DNA of 45,984 bases from Acidimicrobiales bacterium (GTDB lineage Bacteria > Actinomycetota > Acidimicrobiia > Acidimicrobiales > CADCSY01), in assembly GCA_035512495.1 (NCBI GenBank), contig DATKDW010000034.1, positions 1 through 45,984 of the forward strand, read 5' to 3'. A program made the position numbers and the translations under genes. Shown here one piece after another: positions 16,298 through 24,041 of the stretch. The notes beneath the pieces are model-generated. The model was not told the origin of the DNA, searched no databases, and saw nothing but the letters and a program-made list of their open reading frames with translations. Each line of letters opens with the position of its first letter. Positions within the stretch are counted from its first letter, which is position 1.

Positions 16298-16905
16298 TCC
16301 GCAAGGGTGAGGCGTGGGGCGAGGTCGGCCGGCCCCTCCCTCCGCACGGCGTGGTGGTGCGCTCCGACGCCGAAGCGCGCGCTGTGGTCACCGATGCCCG
16401 GCGGTCGGGGAGGCCGGTCCCACCCCTGGGCCTGCTCGGCGGCGACCTGTGCCGCACGCTCGGCGGCCGCGGTGACGAGGCCCGCCTCCGCTCGCAGTCG
16501 GCCGCCACCTTCCCCTGTGACCTCGGCGCCGCCATGCTCGACGGACGGCTGCACTGGTTCGTTGCCCACCTCGTCGCCCGAGGGCCATGGTGGCGGGGTC
16601 GCGCCTTCGTGGCCATGAACGCCGCCTGGATCGGAGGGTGGAACGTGGGGCCACGGGCCCACCCCGGTGACGGCCTCCTCGACGCGTACGACGCCCGCGT
16701 CCCCCTCGTCGAGGTCCTCAAGGTCCGGGCCCGACTGCCCACTGGCTCTCACCTCCCGCACCCGGCGATCACCGGGACGCGTCGCCCAGCGACCCAGGTG
16801 CGCCTCGAGCGTCCGCTCACCGTTCGGCTCGACGGTGAGGTCGTGGGCCGCGCCCGCGACCTGTCCCTGCGGGTCGAGCCCGACGCCCTCACGGTCGTCG
16901 TCTGA
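16294..16905 (+). CDS. Orphan lipid-kinase (YegS/DAGK) C-terminal-domain-like protein
   Basis: 203 residues. The C-terminal two thirds resembles the accessory domain of diacylglycerol kinase/YegS proteins: MNAAWIGGWNVGPRAHPGDG, LLDAYDARVPLVEVLKV, GSHLPHPAI, and LTVRLDGEVVGRARDLSLRV followed by EPDALTVVV. The N-terminal nucleotide-binding kinase domain (GGDGT motif) is absent, so kinase activity is not expected. It starts in an ATGA overlap with helY, so the two are translationally coupled. What the orphan domain does, and why it is tied to a helicase, is not known. Family assignment is by motif reading only. Confidence 0.65.
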   Translation: MIRKGEAWGEVGRPLPPHGVVVRSDAEARAVVTDARRSGRPVPPLGLLGGDLCRTLGGRGDEARLRSQSAATFPCDLGAAMLDGRLHWFVAHLVARGPWWRGRAFVAMNAAWIGGWNVGPRAHPGDGLLDAYDARVPLVEVLKVRARLPTGSHLPHPAITGTRRPATQVRLERPLTVRLDGEVVGRARDLSLRVEPDALTVVV

Positions 16906-16940
16906 TCGTCTCCGCTGGCTTGGTCGACGGGGTCAGGCAA

Positions 16941-16946
16941 TAGGGT
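16941..16946 (+). promoter_or_regulatory. -10 element TAGGGT deciding the start of the M20 gene
   Basis: CAATAGGGT is followed by seven bases and GTG at 16954. A GTG at 16945 in the same frame overlaps the box and is therefore unlikely to be used. Confidence 0.55.
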
Positions 16947-16953
16947 GGATGCC

Positions 16954-18159
16954 GTGGATGTCGAGGACCTGCGGTCGGAGATGGTGGCGCGCGTCGACGC
17001 CCTTGCCCCCACCCTGATCGAGATCTCCCGCGACATCCACGCCCATCCGGAGCTCCGCTACGAGGAGCACCACGCCCACTCGGTGCTCACTGCCGCGCTC
17101 GGCGACGCCGGCGTGGACGTGACCCCCGGGGCGTTCGGGCTCGACACCGCGTTCGACGCCGTGGTCGGCGCCGAGGGGCCGACGATCGCCGTGTGCCTCG
17201 AGTACGACGCCCTGCCGGGCGTCGGCCACGCTTGCGGCCACAACGTCATCGCCGCCGCTGGACTGGGGGCCGGTCTCGCTGCCGCCGCCCTCGCCAGCGA
17301 CGCCGGCGGCCGGGTTCGCATCCTTGGGACCCCCGCTGAGGAGGGCGGCGCCGGGAAGGCGTACATGATCGACCGGGGAGCGCTCGACGGCGTCGATGCG
17401 GCGATGATGGTCCACCCCGCGGATGCCGACCTGCTCTCGATGGACGCGATCGCCGCGGTGACCATGGAGGTCGAGTGGTTCGGCGAGGGCGCCCACGCAG
17501 CCGCCTACCCGCACCTGGGCCGCAACGCCCTCGACGCCGCGGTCCTCGCCTACGTCAACATCGGGGCGCTGCGCCAGCACATCGAGGCCACCGACCGGGT
17601 CCACGGGATCTTCACCGACGGTGGGCGCAAGCCGAACATCGTGCCCAGCCACGCCGCCATGGAGTGGATGGTCCGCTCCGCGGGCGCGGACGGCCTGGCG
17701 CCCCTCCAGGAGCGAGTGGTCGCCTGCTTCGAGGCCGGCGCGACGGCCACGGGGTGCCGGTGCGAGCACCGGGTCGCCTACCGTCCCTACGACGAGATGG
17801 TCGACAACCCGGCGCTGGGCGCCCTCTTCGCCGCCAACGCCGCCTCGGTGGGCCGGCACCTGACCGACCCCCGGACCTCCGGCACCCGTGTGGTTGGCAG
17901 CACCGACATGGGCAACGTGAGCAAGGTGGTGCCCTCGATCCACCCGATGTTGCAGGTCGCCCCCCGGGGGGTCTCCATCCACACTGACGACTTCGCGCGC
18001 TTCGCCGGCGGCCCCGAAGGCGACCGTGCCGTCGTCGACGGGGCCAAGGCGATGGCCATGACGATCGCCGACCTCTGGGCCCGCCCCGGTGCCCTCGACG
18101 GGGTGCGCGCCGGCTTCACCCCTCTCGGCGCCGCCGACGGAGACGACCGACGCAGATGA
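16954..18159 (+). CDS. M20-family amidohydrolase (AbgB/p-aminobenzoyl-glutamate hydrolase-like)
   Basis: 401 residues. Metal-dependent hydrolase of the M20D type acting on amide bonds of N-acyl or aminobenzoyl amino acids. Seen: DIHAHPELRYEEHHA at residues 28-42, EYDALPGVGHACGHN around residue 90 with Cys94 and His96 as expected metal ligands, GTPAEEGGAGK, and MVHPAD. A lid/dimerisation domain with HAAAYPHLGRNALDAAVLAYVNI follows, then a closing GSTDMGNVSKVVPSIHPM segment. Start chosen from the -10 box seven bases upstream. The TGA stop overlaps the map ATG (ATGA). The substrate cannot be told from sequence. Confidence 0.88.
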   Translation: MDVEDLRSEMVARVDALAPTLIEISRDIHAHPELRYEEHHAHSVLTAALGDAGVDVTPGAFGLDTAFDAVVGAEGPTIAVCLEYDALPGVGHACGHNVIAAAGLGAGLAAAALASDAGGRVRILGTPAEEGGAGKAYMIDRGALDGVDAAMMVHPADADLLSMDAIAAVTMEVEWFGEGAHAAAYPHLGRNALDAAVLAYVNIGALRQHIEATDRVHGIFTDGGRKPNIVPSHAAMEWMVRSAGADGLAPLQERVVACFEAGATATGCRCEHRVAYRPYDEMVDNPALGALFAANAASVGRHLTDPRTSGTRVVGSTDMGNVSKVVPSIHPMLQVAPRGVSIHTDDFARFAGGPEGDRAVVDGAKAMAMTIADLWARPGALDGVRAGFTPLGAADGDDRRR

Positions 18160-19103
18160 GCATGACCAAGATGAAGGCCAACGACCCGTGCTGGTGCGGC
18201 AGCGGCAAGAAGTTCAAGCGCTGCCACAAAGAGGCGATCGACGCCGTGCGCCCAGGGGTGATCAGCCCGATGCGCCCCGTCCCCGAGGAGATCGCCCGAC
18301 CCGAGTACGTGACACTCGGCTACGTCCGGCACCACCCTGAGCCCCTGGTCAAGAGCGCAGACGTCATCGAGCGCATGCGCCGCGCGGGCATGGAGGCGGC
18401 CGACGTCCTCCACACCGTCGGTGCCGCCATCGTCCCTGGCATGACGACCGACGAGATCGACGAGATGGCCCACGAGATGGCCATCGCCAAGGGGGCCTAC
18501 CCGAGTCCGCTGGGGTACGGCGGTCCCGACAACCCCTACCCGAAGTCGCTGTGCACCTCGGTCAACGAGGTCGTCTGCCACGGCATCCCCGACAGCCGGG
18601 CCCTGCGCGACGGCGACATCGTCAACCTCGACGTCACCCTCTACCTCGACGGTGTCCACGGCGACACCAACGCCACCTTCGCCGTCGGCCAGATCGACCA
18701 GGCGTCCCGGCGCCTGATCGACGTCACCCGGGAGTGCACCGACCTCGGCATCGGGGCGGTGCGGCCGGGCCGTCCGATCTCCGACATCGGCCGGGCGATC
18801 GAGGACCACGCCACCGCCCACGGCTACGGCGTGATCCGCGACTTCGTGGGCCACGGCATCGGCGAGCAGTTCCACACGGACCTGCACATCCCGCACTACT
18901 ACACCTCCGCCGCCGACACCGTCATGGAGCCCGGCATGACCTTCACCATCGAGCCCATGATCTCCATGGGCACGTGGCGCCAGGTGATGTGGGACGACGG
19001 GTGGACCTCGGTGACGGCCGACCTCCGTCGCACCGCCCAGTTCGAGCACACCCTCCTCGTCACCGATGGCGGCGTGGAGATCCTGACCCCGCCTCCGTCG
19101 TAG
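18156..19103 (+). CDS. map: Type I methionine aminopeptidase with N-terminal SEC-C zinc motif
   Basis: Removes initiator methionine from nascent proteins. 315 residues. Seen: an N-terminal SEC-C type motif CWCGSGKKFKRCH (residues 12-24), as in the ribosome-associated MetAP1c class, then the pita-bread catalytic domain. All five metal ligands are identifiable: Asp in VNLDVTLY, Asp in GDTNATF, His in GHGIGEQFHTDLHIPH, Glu in TIEPM and Glu in QFEHTL. Starts in an ATGA overlap with the M20 gene. Confidence 0.95.
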   Translation: MSMTKMKANDPCWCGSGKKFKRCHKEAIDAVRPGVISPMRPVPEEIARPEYVTLGYVRHHPEPLVKSADVIERMRRAGMEAADVLHTVGAAIVPGMTTDEIDEMAHEMAIAKGAYPSPLGYGGPDNPYPKSLCTSVNEVVCHGIPDSRALRDGDIVNLDVTLYLDGVHGDTNATFAVGQIDQASRRLIDVTRECTDLGIGAVRPGRPISDIGRAIEDHATAHGYGVIRDFVGHGIGEQFHTDLHIPHYYTSAADTVMEPGMTFTIEPMISMGTWRQVMWDDGWTSVTADLRRTAQFEHTLLVTDGGVEILTPPPS

Positions 19104-19156
19104 CGGGCGCCGGGCGCACCCGACCGAGCCTCCACCGCGCGGCCGGGGTGCACCCG

Positions 19157-19162
19157 TAGGCT
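19157..19162 (+). promoter_or_regulatory. -10 element TAGGCT for the leaderless ThyX-like gene
   Basis: CCCGTAGGCT is followed by seven bases and the GTG start of the ThyX-like gene. Confidence 0.5.
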
Positions 19163-19169
19163 CCCGGTC

Positions 19170-20786
19170 GTGTCGCTCGCGCTCGCCCCCACGTACGTCG
19201 TCGAGGAGTTCACCGACGAGGAGGCCGACGTCCTGCGGCGCTACGTCACCAACCTCGACGGGCCGGTGTTCGCCCTGGTCAACCTGCCTGAGGTGGTCAA
19301 GGGCGCCTTGTTCGCCCGCTACAGCCGCACCCACAAGAGCCTCCGCAGGCTGTTCCTCGACGAGTTCGTCGGCGAGCTCGACATCGAGGGTGACGCCTCG
19401 ATCGACGCCACCGTGGGCCTCCGCCGGGCCGAAGAGCTCTACGACCGGGTCTTCTTCGAGTACGGCGACGACTCCGTCGCCCAGCTCGGTGGGGTGCACC
19501 TGGCCTGCGAGCAGGCCTCCAACGTCTTGACCAAGGTGCTCGAGTGGGGCCGGCTGATGGCCTACCTCGAGCAGTCGACCCGCTACATCGCCTATGACGC
19601 CCGTCTCGGCGGCCGCTACCGGTACTTCCGCGACCCCGACGTGCTGGCCTCGCCCCTCGGCACCCGCTACGTCGGCGACATGGACCGGCTCTTCGATGCC
19701 TACGCCGAGCTCGTGCCGCTGGTGGGGGAGTGGTGCAAGGAGCGCTACCCCAAGGAGCCCGGTGACTCCGACTTCGTGTACCGGACCTCGATCAAGGCCA
19801 AGGCGCTCGATGCGGTACGAGGGATCCTCCCGGCGGGGTCGCTCTCCAACGTGGGCATCTACGGCACCGGACAGGGCTACGAGGCGCTGCTGCTCCGCAT
19901 GCGGGCGTCCCCGCTGCCCGAGGCCCGCCGCTACGCCGACATGATGCTCACCGAGCTCCGCAAGGTGATCCCGAGCTTCCTCAAGCGCGTCGACCTCCCC
20001 GAGCGAGGCGGCGCCTGGTCCGACTACCTCCGGGCCACCCGCGAGGAGGTCGAGGTGGCAGCCGATCGCCTCTTCGAGGGAGTCGAGCCCGGGCCGGCGC
20101 CCGAGGTCAGCCTCGTCGACTTCGACCCGGAGGGCGAGGAAAAGGTGCTCGCCGCCATGCTCTACCCGCACCTCTCGCTTCCCGAGAGCCAGATCGCCGA
20201 GCGGGTCGCCCGGATGAGCGCGGGGGAGCGGGTGGCGCTCGTCGACGCCTACGCCGGCGACCGGTCGAACCGCCGTCACAAGCCCGGTCGGGCGCTCGAG
20301 CGGGTGGCGTACCGCTTTGACATCTGCTCCGACTACGGGGCCTTTCGCGACCTGCAGCGCCACCGCATGCTGACCATCGAGTGGCAGGCCCTGAGCCCGA
20401 GGCACGGCTACGCCGTGCCAGAGGCGGTGGAGGCGGCGGGAGCGGCGGAGCAGTTCCATGAGGCCATGGACCGATCGGGCCAGCTCCACGACACCCTCGT
20501 CGAGCGCTTCCCGTCCCAGGCCAGCTACGCCGTCAGCCTCGCCTACCGGGTTCGCTACAGCATGCAGATGAACGCCCGGGAGGCCATGCACCTCCTGGAG
20601 CTGCGCACCACGCCCCAGGGTCACCCCGCCTACCGCCGTGTCTGCCAGGAGATGCACCGCCTCATCGCCGAGGAGGCGGGTCACCACGCCCTGGCACGGA
20701 TGATGAGCTTCGTCGACCACGGCGAGACCGAGCTCGAGCGCCTCGACGCCGAGCGGCGCGCCGAACAGCGACGCAGCAGCCGGTAG
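19170..20786 (+). CDS. Tandem ThyX-like protein (FAD-dependent thymidylate synthase family, degenerate motifs)
   Basis: 538 residues, about twice the length of ThyX, with two ThyX-like halves. First half: ALFARYSRTHKSLRRLFLDEF and YGDDSVAQLGGVHLACEQAS, then EWGRLMAYLEQSTRYIAYD, which aligns to the ThyX signature RHRx7S. It keeps the Ser and third Arg but has WG where RH is expected. Second half: DLQRHRMLTIEWQALSPRHGY, which keeps RHR but has Ala at the Ser position, then YAVSLAYRVRYSMQMNAREAMHLLELRTTPQGHPAYR, a good match to the flavin/dUMP end of ThyX. Thymidylate synthase activity should not be assumed. Start is set by the -10 box. Confidence 0.8.
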   Translation: MSLALAPTYVVEEFTDEEADVLRRYVTNLDGPVFALVNLPEVVKGALFARYSRTHKSLRRLFLDEFVGELDIEGDASIDATVGLRRAEELYDRVFFEYGDDSVAQLGGVHLACEQASNVLTKVLEWGRLMAYLEQSTRYIAYDARLGGRYRYFRDPDVLASPLGTRYVGDMDRLFDAYAELVPLVGEWCKERYPKEPGDSDFVYRTSIKAKALDAVRGILPAGSLSNVGIYGTGQGYEALLLRMRASPLPEARRYADMMLTELRKVIPSFLKRVDLPERGGAWSDYLRATREEVEVAADRLFEGVEPGPAPEVSLVDFDPEGEEKVLAAMLYPHLSLPESQIAERVARMSAGERVALVDAYAGDRSNRRHKPGRALERVAYRFDICSDYGAFRDLQRHRMLTIEWQALSPRHGYAVPEAVEAAGAAEQFHEAMDRSGQLHDTLVERFPSQASYAVSLAYRVRYSMQMNAREAMHLLELRTTPQGHPAYRRVCQEMHRLIAEEAGHHALARMMSFVDHGETELERLDAERRAEQRRSSR

Positions 20787-21188
20787 GGCGCTGGGGTCAG
20801 GCTGGCGCTCGGCGGCGACCAGGGTCCCGAGTCGATTGCTCTTTTCTCCACCCTCCTGACCAGCCGCGACGCGCGTCTGCGCAGGTGAGGAGGGGTGTTT
20901 CGGATCGGGTCAGCACCTTGACAGTCGCCGGCGCCGCGTGGCATGAAGGCGGGGCACTCCGCCCGAGAGGGTGGTGGCACACAGGGACCGGGAGGGTCCG
21001 ACGAGCTCAGTAGCAAACGTCGCGGGCGCGCCGGACCGGCGTCCCCCGATGGCCCCAACGGCTCGCCGGGCCCACCCTCCCTGTGCCCGGCCCGCCTCCC
21101 GCAGGTTGCACGCAGCGCGGGAGTGGATAGAGTCGCCCGCGCCTCGACCCGATCGCGCAGCGAACCCCCCCCTCCTCCAAGGACTGGC
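20787..21188. other. 402-base intergenic region without a recognisable gene
   Basis: No supported gene on either strand. It contains two adjoining short palindromes, GACGCGCGTC at 20868-20877 and CTGCGCAG at 20877-20884. There is a perfect TTGACA at 20918-20923 with no good -10 box 16-18 bases downstream. The promoter for the DUF4193 gene is at the right end (21106-21133). Open frames here are short and of poor composition. Confidence 0.6.
21106..21133 (+). promoter_or_regulatory. Promoter for the DUF4193 gene: TTGCAC, 16 bases, TAGAGT
   Basis: TTGCAC (21106-21111) and TAGAGT (21128-21133) with 16-base spacing. The predicted start near 21140 gives a leader of about 50 bases with an AAGGA ribosome binding site before the ATG. 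This gene therefore uses a leadered arrangement, unlike its neighbours. Confidence 0.5.
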
Positions 21189-21695
21189 ATGGCCGACGAC
21201 CTCGACGACGATGTGACCGACGATCTCGACGAAGAGATCGACGACGAGGACGACCTCGACGACGACGACCTCGACGACGACGCCTTCGTCGAGGACCTCG
21301 AGACCGACGACCTCGCGGTCGATGCCGACACGGACGACGAAGAGGACGACGCGGCCGACGCGGCCGACGAAGAGGACGAGGTCGTCCCCGTCAAGGCCAA
21401 GGGCAACAAGGCCGCCAAGGACGACGACACCGACGAGGAGGAGGAGGAGGAGGAGCCCGACCCCGACGACGTCGAGGCCGACCTCGACACCATCTTGAAG
21501 GACCGCCTCGTGGTGGCCGACGACGAGGACGATGACGACGACGAGGACGAGGTCCCCGACACCGACGAGAAGGTCGAGGGCACCAAGGTCCGCCCCAGGG
21601 CGCCCGGCGAGTTCGTCTGCCAGTCCTGCTTCCTCGTGAAGCACCCGAGTCAGCTCGCCGATCCCACCGCCCAGCTCTGCCGCGACTGCGACTGA
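21189..21695 (+). CDS. DUF4193 family protein with hyperacidic N-terminal domain
   Basis: 168 residues. The C-terminal 40 residues, GEFVCQSCFLVKHPSQLA then DPTAQLCRDCD, are the DUF4193 signature found across Actinobacteria: a treble-clef or ribbon with CxxC and CxxC. The N-terminal 120 residues are made almost only of Asp, Glu, Leu, Val and Ala, with runs such as DDLDDDDLDDDAF and DEEEEEEEPDPDD. This is much longer than the acidic head I know from family members. Start ATG has AAGGA seven bases upstream. Function unknown; the acidic part is likely disordered and could mimic nucleic acid. Confidence 0.85.
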   Translation: MADDLDDDVTDDLDEEIDDEDDLDDDDLDDDAFVEDLETDDLAVDADTDDEEDDAADAADEEDEVVPVKAKGNKAAKDDDTDEEEEEEEPDPDDVEADLDTILKDRLVVADDEDDDDDEDEVPDTDEKVEGTKVRPRAPGEFVCQSCFLVKHPSQLADPTAQLCRDCD

Positions 21696-21755
21696 CCACG
21701 GCCGGCACGGCACCCTCGACTTTCATCTGTCGTCCCGATCGGGGAACATCGGGTC

Positions 21756-22292
21756 GTGAGCAACGACAAGACGCCCCTCGACCGTGCCCTCGATGTGGTG
21801 CTCTTCGCCCCCGTCGGCCTCGCCCTCGCCGCCCGGGAGTTGCTGCCCGACCTGGCCGACCGTGGTCGTCAGCAGCTGACCAACCAGGCGACCATGGCCA
21901 AGATGGTCGGACAGTTCGCCGTCCAGCAGGGGCAGGTGCAGGCCACCAAGGCCCTTGACGACGCCCGCCATCAGGCCGCCACCGCCCTCGAGCAGCTCGG
22001 CCTGCTGGGCGATGCCAGCTCGAGCAACGGGAGCAGCGCCACCACCGCGACGGCACCGGCCACCACGGCACCTGCGCCTGCCGCCCCGGCACCGTCGCCC
22101 ACCCCGACCAGTGGGCCCGGGGCCGCCGCGCTGGCCATCCCCGACTACGACTCGTTGTCGGCCTCCCAGGTCGTGCCGAGGCTCTCTGGGCTCGGCGCTA
22201 CCGAGCTCGAGGCCGTGCGTGCCTACGAGGGCGCCCACCGCGGCCGCAAGACCATCCTCAACAAGGTGGCGCAGCTCCAGGCCGGTGCCTGA
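21756..22292 (+). CDS. Conserved helical protein with C-terminal LSASQVVPRL motif
   Basis: 178 residues, function unknown. Seen: N-terminal amphipathic or weakly hydrophobic helix (ALDVVLFAPVGLALAARELL), a helical middle, an Ala/Thr/Pro linker of about 45 residues, and a C-terminal motif SLSASQVVPRLSGLGATELE followed by AVRAYEGAHRGRKTILNKVAQL. That last motif resembles one in other actinobacterial coiled or lipid-droplet-associated proteins. GTG start follows the DUF4193 gene by 60 bases with no clear ribosome binding site. Surface or lipid association is only a guess. Confidence 0.7.
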   Translation: MSNDKTPLDRALDVVLFAPVGLALAARELLPDLADRGRQQLTNQATMAKMVGQFAVQQGQVQATKALDDARHQAATALEQLGLLGDASSSNGSSATTATAPATTAPAPAAPAPSPTPTSGPGAAALAIPDYDSLSASQVVPRLSGLGATELEAVRAYEGAHRGRKTILNKVAQLQAGA

Positions 22293-22297
22293 GCGGC

Positions 22298-22780
22298 GTG
22301 GAGGGCGCTCGCCTCGCCACCCGTGACGACGTGGCCCGCCTGGCCGACCTCGTCGTCGAGGCCATCGCCGAGCAGGCCACTGGTCGGGGCGGACCGGTCT
22401 GGTCCCAGCGCGAGGCCCGGGGGGTGCCGGCGGCAGCTTCCCTGGAGGAGGCGGTCGCTGACCCGGACCGCTTCGTCGTCGTCGGTACCATCAACGACGT
22501 TGTGGTCGGCTTCGCCGCCGCTCACGTCGAGGAGCTGCGCAACGCTGAGCTCCTCGGTGTCGTCACCGACATCTACACCGAGGCCGACGCCCGAGGCGTC
22601 GGGGTGGGGGAGGCCATGATCAACGAGGTCCTCGACTGGTGCCGCGGCCGCGGTTGCTCCGGCGTCGACGCCCTGGCCCTCCCGGGCAACCGCAGCACCA
22701 AGAACTTCTTCGAGACGTTCGGGTTCACCGCCCGTGCCATCATCGTCCACCGCAGCCTCACCGGGGAGGCAGGGGCATGA
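22298..22780 (+). CDS. GNAT-family N-acetyltransferase
   Basis: 160 residues. Acetyl-CoA-dependent acetyltransferase of unknown substrate. Seen: N-terminal LATRDDVARLADLVVEAIAEQ, a core strand VVGFAAAHVEE, the acetyl-CoA binding segment TDIYTEADARGVGVGEAMIN (RGxGxG/A type) and the typical end ALPGNRSTKNFFETFGFTAR. The GTG start lies five bases after the preceding stop. Its TGA overlaps the ATG of the Nudix gene (ATGA), so the two are coupled. Confidence 0.88.
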   Translation: MEGARLATRDDVARLADLVVEAIAEQATGRGGPVWSQREARGVPAAASLEEAVADPDRFVVVGTINDVVVGFAAAHVEELRNAELLGVVTDIYTEADARGVGVGEAMINEVLDWCRGRGCSGVDALALPGNRSTKNFFETFGFTARAIIVHRSLTGEAGA

Positions 22781-23181
22781 GGCCACCCGAGCTCTGCGTG
22801 GGAGCGGTGGCGGTCGACGACGGCAGGCTCCTCCTCATCCGCCGGGGCCACGGACCCGCCCAGGGGGACTGGTCGGTCCCCGGCGGTCGTGTCGAAGCCG
22901 GTGAGACCCTCGCCGAGGCCGTCGTGCGCGAGCTGACGGAGGAAACCGGCATCGAGGGTGTGTGCGGGGCGCTCCTCGGGGTGGTGGAGCGCTTCGACGA
23001 CGACCGCCACTTGGTCATCCTCGACTTCACCGTGCACCTGCTCGAGCCTCAAGAGCCGGTTGCCGGCGACGACGCCTCAGAGGCTGCCTGGGTGCCCCTC
23101 CCCGACGTGGGGGAGATGGGCCTGGTCGGGGGGCTCGCGGAGTTCCTCCACGACCACGGCGTCATCCCCACGATCCTTTAA
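22777..23181 (+). CDS. Nudix hydrolase (MutT-like)
   Basis: 134 residues. Hydrolyses nucleoside diphosphate-X compounds; the substrate cannot be told. Seen: GDWSVPGGRVEAGETL and the full Nudix box GGRVEAGETLAEAVVRELTE followed by ETGIE, with REL and EETG catalytic residues. Coupled to the GNAT gene by ATGA. Its TAA stop is directly followed, with no gap, by the stop of the convergent crotonase gene. Confidence 0.9.
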   Translation: MRPPELCVGAVAVDDGRLLLIRRGHGPAQGDWSVPGGRVEAGETLAEAVVRELTEETGIEGVCGALLGVVERFDDDRHLVILDFTVHLLEPQEPVAGDDASEAAWVPLPDVGEMGLVGGLAEFLHDHGVIPTIL

Positions 23182-23943
23182 CTAGCGGCCCTTCCACTCC
23201 GGGGCGCGCTTCTCGATGAAGGCCTTGGGGCCCTCGCTGAAGTCCTCGGTGGCGACGACGCGGCCGAAGCCCTCGTTGGTGAGGCGCCATGCCGACTCGT
23301 CGTCGATGAGAGCCCCGGCGCGGACCACGGCCATGCTCTCGCGCACCGCGACGGGGGCGTTGACGCAGATCCGCTCGGCGAGGGCGATGGCGGCCTCGAC
23401 GGCCTTGCCGTCCTCGACCAGCTCGTTGACCATGCCGAGGGCGTGGGCCCGCTCGGCATCGATCGGGTCTCCCGTGAGAGCCATCTCCATCGCGACCTTC
23501 GCTGGAAGCACCCGCGGGAGGCGAAAGAGGCCGCCGGCCGCGGCGATCAGGGAGCGCTTGACCTCGGGGATGCCAAAGGCGGCGCGCGTGGAGGCCACCA
23601 CGAGGTCGCACGACAGCACGATCTCGCAGCCTCCAGCGAGGGCAGGGCCGTCGACCGCGGCGATCAGTGGCTTGGTGCGCTCGCGACGGGCAATGCCGGC
23701 GAAGCCGCCCCGCTCGGTCTGGAGGGCGGCCGCCTGACCGCTGGCGATGGCCTTCAGGTCGGCGCCGGCGGAGAACACCGTGCCCTCACCGGCGATGACG
23801 CCGACCCAGGTGTCGTCGTCGGCCTCCAGACGGTCGATGCCCGCCTCCATGGCTGCGGCGACCTCGCCGTTGACGGCGTTGCGGGCCTCGGGGCGGTTGA
23901 TGGTGAGGACGGCGACGCGTCCGTGCTGGGTGTAGTCGACCAT
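23182..23943 (-). CDS. Enoyl-CoA hydratase/crotonase
   Basis: 253 residues. Adds water to 2-enoyl-CoA in fatty acid or related acyl-CoA breakdown. Seen: MVDYTQHGRVAVLTINRPEARNAV, the oxyanion-hole segments FSAGADLKAI and DGPALAGGCEIVLSCDLVVA, with Glu107 (GGCE) and Glu127 (GIPEVK). These are the two catalytic acids of true hydratases, 20 residues apart as in the rat enzyme. The reading frame is open upstream, but the ATG is placed by a TAGGGT -10 box eight bases before it. A perfect inverted repeat covers that box. Confidence 0.9.
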   Translation of the reverse strand: MVDYTQHGRVAVLTINRPEARNAVNGEVAAAMEAGIDRLEADDDTWVGVIAGEGTVFSAGADLKAIASGQAAALQTERGGFAGIARRERTKPLIAAVDGPALAGGCEIVLSCDLVVASTRAAFGIPEVKRSLIAAAGGLFRLPRVLPAKVAMEMALTGDPIDAERAHALGMVNELVEDGKAVEAAIALAERICVNAPVAVRESMAVVRAGALIDDESAWRLTNEGFGRVVATEDFSEGPKAFIEKRAPEWKGR

Positions 23944-23945
23944 GG

Positions 23946-23969
23946 CCGGGCACCCTAGTGGGTGCCCGG
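23946..23969 (-). promoter_or_regulatory. Operator-like 10+4+10 palindrome over the crotonase -10 box
   Basis: Arms CCGGGCACCC (23946-23955) and GGGTGCCCGG (23960-23969) around TAGT. The minus-strand -10 TAGGGT (23957-23952) lies inside it, eight bases before the ATG at 23943. A repressor bound here would block the leaderless promoter. A second weaker inverted repeat, CGGTGAC and GTCACCG, spans 23967-23995. Confidence 0.5.
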
Positions 23970-24027
23970 TGACCCCACTGATGGTCCCGTCACCGACGAA
24001 TGCCCCGGCGAGGGCCGTCGGCGTCGC

Positions 24028-24033
24028 TAGCCT
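24028..24033 (+). promoter_or_regulatory. -10 element TAGCCT for a small zinc-ribbon gene
   Basis: GCTAGCCT lies eight bases before the GTG at 24042. Confidence 0.4.
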
Positions 24034-24041
24034 CGTCGTCG

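Noticed and set aside
20910-20950. TTGACA at 20918 as a complete promoter
   Set aside because: No acceptable TANNNT sequence 16-18 bases downstream; recorded only as an isolated element.
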